A DNA stretch of 64,000 nt. It comes from Circinella minor (lineage: Eukaryota > Mucoromycota > Mucoromycetes > Mucorales > Lichtheimiaceae). The number at the start of each line of letters is the position of its first letter. The first letter of the stretch is position 1. The stretch lies in assembly GCA_016758965.1 (NCBI GenBank), contig JAEPRB010000192.1, positions 1 to 64,000 of the forward strand. The letters run 5' to 3'. The notes below the pieces were generated by a model. That model had not been told where the DNA came from. It made no database searches and saw only the letters and a program-made list of their open reading frames with translations. The translations under genes were made by a program, and so were the position numbers. Below are positions 59,610 through 64,000 of the stretch, one piece after another.

Positions 59610-62600
59610 GGCATCTTTGTATTTATATCTTTTTTTTTTAAAAAGAAAAGAAAATAAAAAAAGAGCAACAATATAAACCCAAGGGAAAAAAGTAGAAATT
59701 GATTTGTTTTTGTTATTAATGAAGAAGGAAAAGAAGAAGAAAAAGACAAGAAAAAAAAAAAAAAACTCGGTAGAGATGGGTTACAAAAGAATAAAAACCA
59801 GGTTTACCAAGAAAACTGACACCAACAGAAATAAAAGAAATCGAGGAAAGATACTTGGAGTTCTGTAACACAAGTAAATCCAAACCAAGAAAATAACACT
59901 AATACTAACTTTTTATAGATTATATTTTTATAATATTTTTTTTTAAAAGAGAGATTAGAAAAAAGAGAGATAGAGAGATTTTTATAATTTTATCTTTATT
60001 TTTTTCTTAAATGACGATTAAAGAATTAATGTCAAAGAAAACAAACAAAAGCGTTCATCCCGTCAATAACAGTTGTTGTAAACTGAATTTTGGCCATGTG
60101 AAATAAATATTGAGCTATGATTATTTTAAAAATTGGACAAATTAAACACCCCCCTAGCCCCCTTCTCATTTTTTACCGGGAATTTGAATCTCAGGATAAG
60201 GAAATATAATTTTCCGTTTTAAATTCCGATAATGGTAATAATAATAATGATAATATAAATGATGATGATAATAACTTGTTTAATTCCTATTTACAGTATA
60301 GTAAAAGTATTCTATGAATGAAAAAAATATTTATCTTTTTTAGACGCTGCTTTTGCGGCTATATATTATATGACTAAATGCTTGTTAATCAAGGACATAA
60401 ATCATTATGAAATATAGATAATAACAATAATAATAATAATAATTCACATTCAGTTAGTAATATAATATTCCTATCAAGCATTGGTTGAAAGAATTCAAAA
60501 AGCTTAGAATAAAAGAGAGCACACAAGGAACCGTCTTCAACTGAACATCACCTACTTCCACATAATAAGAAAAAAAAAACTAGACAGCCTTTTGTATAAA
60601 TGAAACATTTTAAGTTGTTGAATGTGATTGTAATGAAACGGGTGATAGTTGTCATTTGTAAACAAGTGTAAACATTGATTAATGCGCTCCATTTAAGTAT
60701 GTGGAATATACACTCGTTATCCTCAAATCCTTGATTAATCACTCTGAAGCTGAAGCTGATAAATATAAAGGTACCACTAGTACATATCGATTAGTATATG
60801 AACAAGTTCCGAATCCATATTCCTAATGCAAGCAATTGACCGGAAAGTACCACTCTTTCAAACTTTTATTCACAATCATTATAAAACTGTAGTTGTCTGT
60901 GATTCTTAATGTTATTGATCCACAAACACTAAAATCGTCATGGAAAACAAAAAAAAAAAAAAAACGAGTTTTGGAGATGGACATCGGAGTAACGAGGTAT
61001 ATCAGAATTATTAAAATATGTTTTAAACAATGACGACCCGAAATGGTATTGACACTTCTTTTAACAGAGCTCAGTGGTATAGAATAATTGCAAAATTCAC
61101 TGGGACTCTTTATTAGATACCAAAGTTGTGATAACTATTTTAAAAAAAAAAGGTGGTAATAAGAGAGAAGGTTAAAAGTGAGAGGGGAACAACACAGTTG
61201 TTTATTTCATTTGTGGTGTTATTATAATAAATAACGAACTCCTCTTTATTAACAAAAAAATATGAACACTATTTAGCTTAAGTTCTTTATCAATGAGAAT
61301 TTTAAGGATAGTGTTTTCAAATGTATATTAATGAGCATCATCATATGTTTATAGTCAAAAAATGATCACCAAACTCAACAGCAATCGATTCCCTCCTCAT
61401 CAACAATTAGTTGGGCCCTTGATCTCGCTTCTTTTGTCACTCTTTTCATTCACCACCCTACATAAAAAGAATGCGTTAAAGTAAGTATCACACAACATTA
61501 GTCATTGTCTGTGGTAATCTATCATTGACTAACTTATTTTATGTATGTACAGAGGAAATGTTGTTGTTGTTAAACAACACATGATGATCTGACCATACAC
61601 ATCAACCCTCATCTCTAATAAATCTCATTATCCATATAGTTTATCAAGAATCCCATCCTTTGTTGATCCTGATACTCCGTCCATCCCAGCGTGATCATAC
61701 GACAAAAGAATGGTAACTACATTAAATCGAAGAAACGCGAGCTTACACTTTTACAGCCAATCTTTCAAATATTGTCTTGAAAAAAAGTGATTTTGAGATT
61801 GATGAGTAGGTTTTTTACCTTGCACGTCTCATAGAATGATATCAAAACAAATAAAGTAAAAATATTACATTATTCGTTACGAAAACTTTTTGTTGAACGC
61901 ATCAAGAATGAATGATATGTACACAGTTAGAATGTACTGGAAATAATGGTATGATCTGATTAGCGGAACATATGATTTGCTAGTCATTAGAGTAACAGAC
62001 TAACAAAATTTTTCTTTTATCAAAGGAAACAAACATTGGGTATATGTTTGCAGTGATGCGGGGAAACAGGAAAAAAAGGTGTACAGTCAAAAAGGTGGAC
62101 TTTTTAAAATTCCGCAATTGCAGTAGTACACAGCTTAATCGTACATAGACCTGATCCACAATAATGTCAAAGCATTTTATTTTCAAAAGGTGATTTATTC
62201 ATTGATAAGAATTTCATAAGAATTAATTCCAATAAAAAAAAAATTGTTATTTTTAATATAATGAAAAAGAGTGTTATATGGTTTACTAGTAATATAAAAA
62301 AAAACTAAAAAAAAACTAAATGATATCAACCCATAATAACAAAACATTTACTGGGTCATTTTTATACCAAACATATATTTAAAATCACACATTATATTTT
62401 ATACGTATTCTAGTAGCTTTTATATTTAATGACAATTTTGATGGTAATCTTGTCCTTATTATAGTTATATTAATTATTACAGAACCTTGGCTGTATTTTC
62501 TGTGAAGGTATCTTCCTATATAATTTTATAATCGGCAACGAGGTCAAGAAAATTTCATCTAATTTTATATTAATAAGGTCTTGCCAACAGATTATTTCTT

Positions 62601-63462
62601 CCTATTTCGTTTCTTATGGATGGATTAACTATTACTTTTTCCTTTTTCGTTGTCAAACTCAGTAGCTACGCTACTGTATCACTTTTCTGATAAGGCTCTG
62701 TTACAGACTTTCTATGGAAAAAAAAAAGTGTTTGTATTCATGCAGTGTACCTCTGTTTGTCATATCGCTCTTTTAAAAAGTACACCTTTTTTTAATTGTA
62801 CACCTTTTTTTTAGTGATACTTAGAGTTTAGACTATATAAACTTTTGTTATATTTTATCTTGTGAAAAATAAAGAAAGAGTGGACCATGGGTTGGGTTAA
62901 CAATAATTTAAATTAGTAGAAAAAAAAAAAAAAGTTACAATGGATAAGCATTATTTCATATCAAAAATAAAAATAATAAAAAAAAGATAAACGATATACG
63001 ATATACGATAATAATAGAAAATAAAATAAAAATGAAGCCAATTTCAATTATGTTGCACCAGTAATCATTAATTCAATTAAACAAACATTTTTACACTGCC
63101 ACAATCACATCACACACACACACATATATATTATAACAAGTAAAATAATCACAAGTAATCATTGTGTACACATATAAACACATTAATATACAATACACAA
63201 GCTCCTATACTTTATATTTATTATATTTATAACAAAAAAAAAAAAAGTCTAGTTCTCTTTTACTTTCTTTTCTTTTTTTTTTTTTTTGTTGTTGTATTAT
63301 AAGTAAACAGTATATATGTGTATATCGTATTTGTGAGTACGTAGTGTGTATTACTATCCTATTATTATCTTTTTTCTTTACTACTATTACTACGTACTAC
63401 TATAATTATTATTTTATATTCTCTCTTTCTTTTTTTATAAAAAAAAAAAAAAAAAGTACATT
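59610..63462. other. Long intergenic region containing a MITE-like element
   Basis: About 3.9 kb. Apart from the inverted-repeat element at 62071-62812 it shows no gene-like frame. There are purine-rich tracts near 59690-59780 and AT-rich simple repeats near the RAC1 start. Confidence 0.5.
62071..62812. mobile_element. MITE-like element with about 40-bp terminal inverted repeats
   Basis: The left end (62071-62109) has AAAAAAAGGTGTACA, then AAAAAGGTGGACTTTTTAAAA. The right end (62770-62812), read in reverse, has AAAAAAAAGGTGTACA, then AAAAAAAGGTGTACTTTTTAAAA. Each arm itself holds the GGTG(T/G)AC word twice. The roughly 660 bp between the arms have no transposase-like frame. The exact outer borders and target duplication could not be fixed; a TA stands at the right edge only. 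Confidence 0.65.
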
Positions 63463-64000
63463 ATGCAATCAATCAAATGTGTCGTTGTTGGCGATGGGTA
63501 AATAAAAAACAAAAAAAAAAAAAAAACCATGACCTATTTAATAATAATAATAATAATATATAATTTTTTAGAGCTGTTGGTAAAACATGTTTATTAATAT
63601 CTTATACAACAAATGCTTTTCCTGGTGAATACATTCCCACAGTGTAAGATTATAAAATTAAAAATTTTGTTTTTAAATAATATCATTAATATATGTTTAT
63701 TTATATATAATTAGTTTTGATAATTATTCAGCCAATGTAATGGTGGATGGTAAACCAGTTAATTTAGGTTTATGGGATACAGCAGGTCAAGAAGATTATG
63801 ATCGTCTTCGTCCTTTATCTTATCCACAAACAGATGTATTTTTAGTTTGTTTTTCACTTGTGGGTCCACCATCATTTGAAAATGTTCGAACAAAGGTAAA
63901 AAAACAAAAAAAAAAAAAAAAAATTAAAGAAGAATATATAAATATAAATATCTAAATAATATATATATATATAGTGGTATCCAGAAATTAATCATCATGC
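63463..64000 (+). CDS. RAC1: Rho-family small GTPase RAC1 (3' end outside window)
   Basis: Exons 63463-63497, 63572-63643, 63715-63895 and 63975 to the right edge. The visible protein starts [12 protein letters not shown], with P-loop GDGAVGKT (10-17), switch I YIPTVFDNYSA (32-42), switch [20 protein letters not shown] (56-73) and WYPEINHH. It is nearly identical to fungal and animal Rac1 ([11 protein letters not shown] start, [18 protein letters not shown]) rather than Cdc42, which has a different stretch after switch I. Rac1 switches between GDP and GTP at the plasma membrane to control polarised growth and NADPH oxidase. The C-terminal polybasic/CAAX part is outside the window. The first intron splits the P-loop codon Gly-12. 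Confidence 0.95.

Noticed and set aside
62052..62818. AGTGAT on both sides of the 62 kb element as a target-site duplication
   Set aside because: The left copy is separated from the arm by about 13 bp, so it is not a clean duplication.

Overview
The window is a stretch of nuclear chromosome from a filamentous fungus, most likely an early-diverging one of the Mucorales type. Four things point there. The DNA is strongly AT-rich with very many A/T homopolymers. Genes are split by short introns (roughly 50-150 bp) with GTAAGT/GTATGT-like donors and TATATAG-like acceptors. The gene set is fungal: Sst2/FlbA-type RGS protein, Sak1/Ssp1-type kinase, MSC7-type aldehyde dehydrogenase, mS37 and a fungal P450. 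There is also a decayed member of a protein family I recall from Mucorales genomes, plus a Ty3/gypsy relic of similar style. Species cannot be told from the sequence alone. Exon structures were worked out by hand from splice sites and reading phase, so single-base errors at junctions are possible.

Layout, left to right. A coiled-coil, tail-anchored membrane protein runs in from the left edge (1-3072, +). Two secreted-protein genes follow: a two-repeat KRE9/KNH-like protein (4389-5872, -) and a 109-residue orphan (6232-7359, -). After a gene-poor stretch come an unidentified conserved-looking protein (10792-11444, -) and mitoribosomal mS37/MRP10 (12491-12835, +). A metabolic block on the minus strand follows: a secreted agmatinase-family ureohydrolase (15207-16821), a membrane-anchored MSC7-type aldehyde dehydrogenase (17676-20053) and a cytochrome b5-fused sphingolipid delta-8-type desaturase (20415-21998). 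A compact trio lies at 24.9-28.0 kb: a stand-alone WWE-domain protein (-), an ABITRAM homologue (+) and a six-exon IRG-family (immunity-related) GTPase (+).

From about 28.6 to 34.1 kb the DNA is repeat territory: a dead gypsy RNase H fragment, a second partial copy of its tail, a degenerate multi-exon pseudogene with an internal tandem duplication, and a 0.39 kb MITE with long terminal inverted repeats. Beyond it are a DEP-DEP-RGS regulator (34615-36751, -), a Q/P-rich protein with a folded-looking C-terminal domain (38657-39912, -), a 13-exon cytochrome P450 (42588-45634, +), a low-complexity acidic/Q-rich protein (47707-48876, -), a PA-TM-RING-H2 ubiquitin ligase (51676-53357, -), a CaMKK/Sak1-type kinase (54802-57584, +), a single-pass Cys-rich membrane protein ending in a PPxY motif (58414-59609, -), a second MITE-like element (62071-62812) and the 5' part of RAC1 (63463 to the right edge, +).

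No operon-like logic is expected in such a genome. Several genes share themes: signalling and polarity (RGS, CaMKK, RAC1), ubiquitin and membrane sorting (PA-RING, PPxY protein), and lipid or aldehyde metabolism (desaturase, aldehyde dehydrogenase, P450). The most unusual content is the fungal IRG GTPase next to a WWE-only protein. I found no tRNA, rRNA or CRISPR features.
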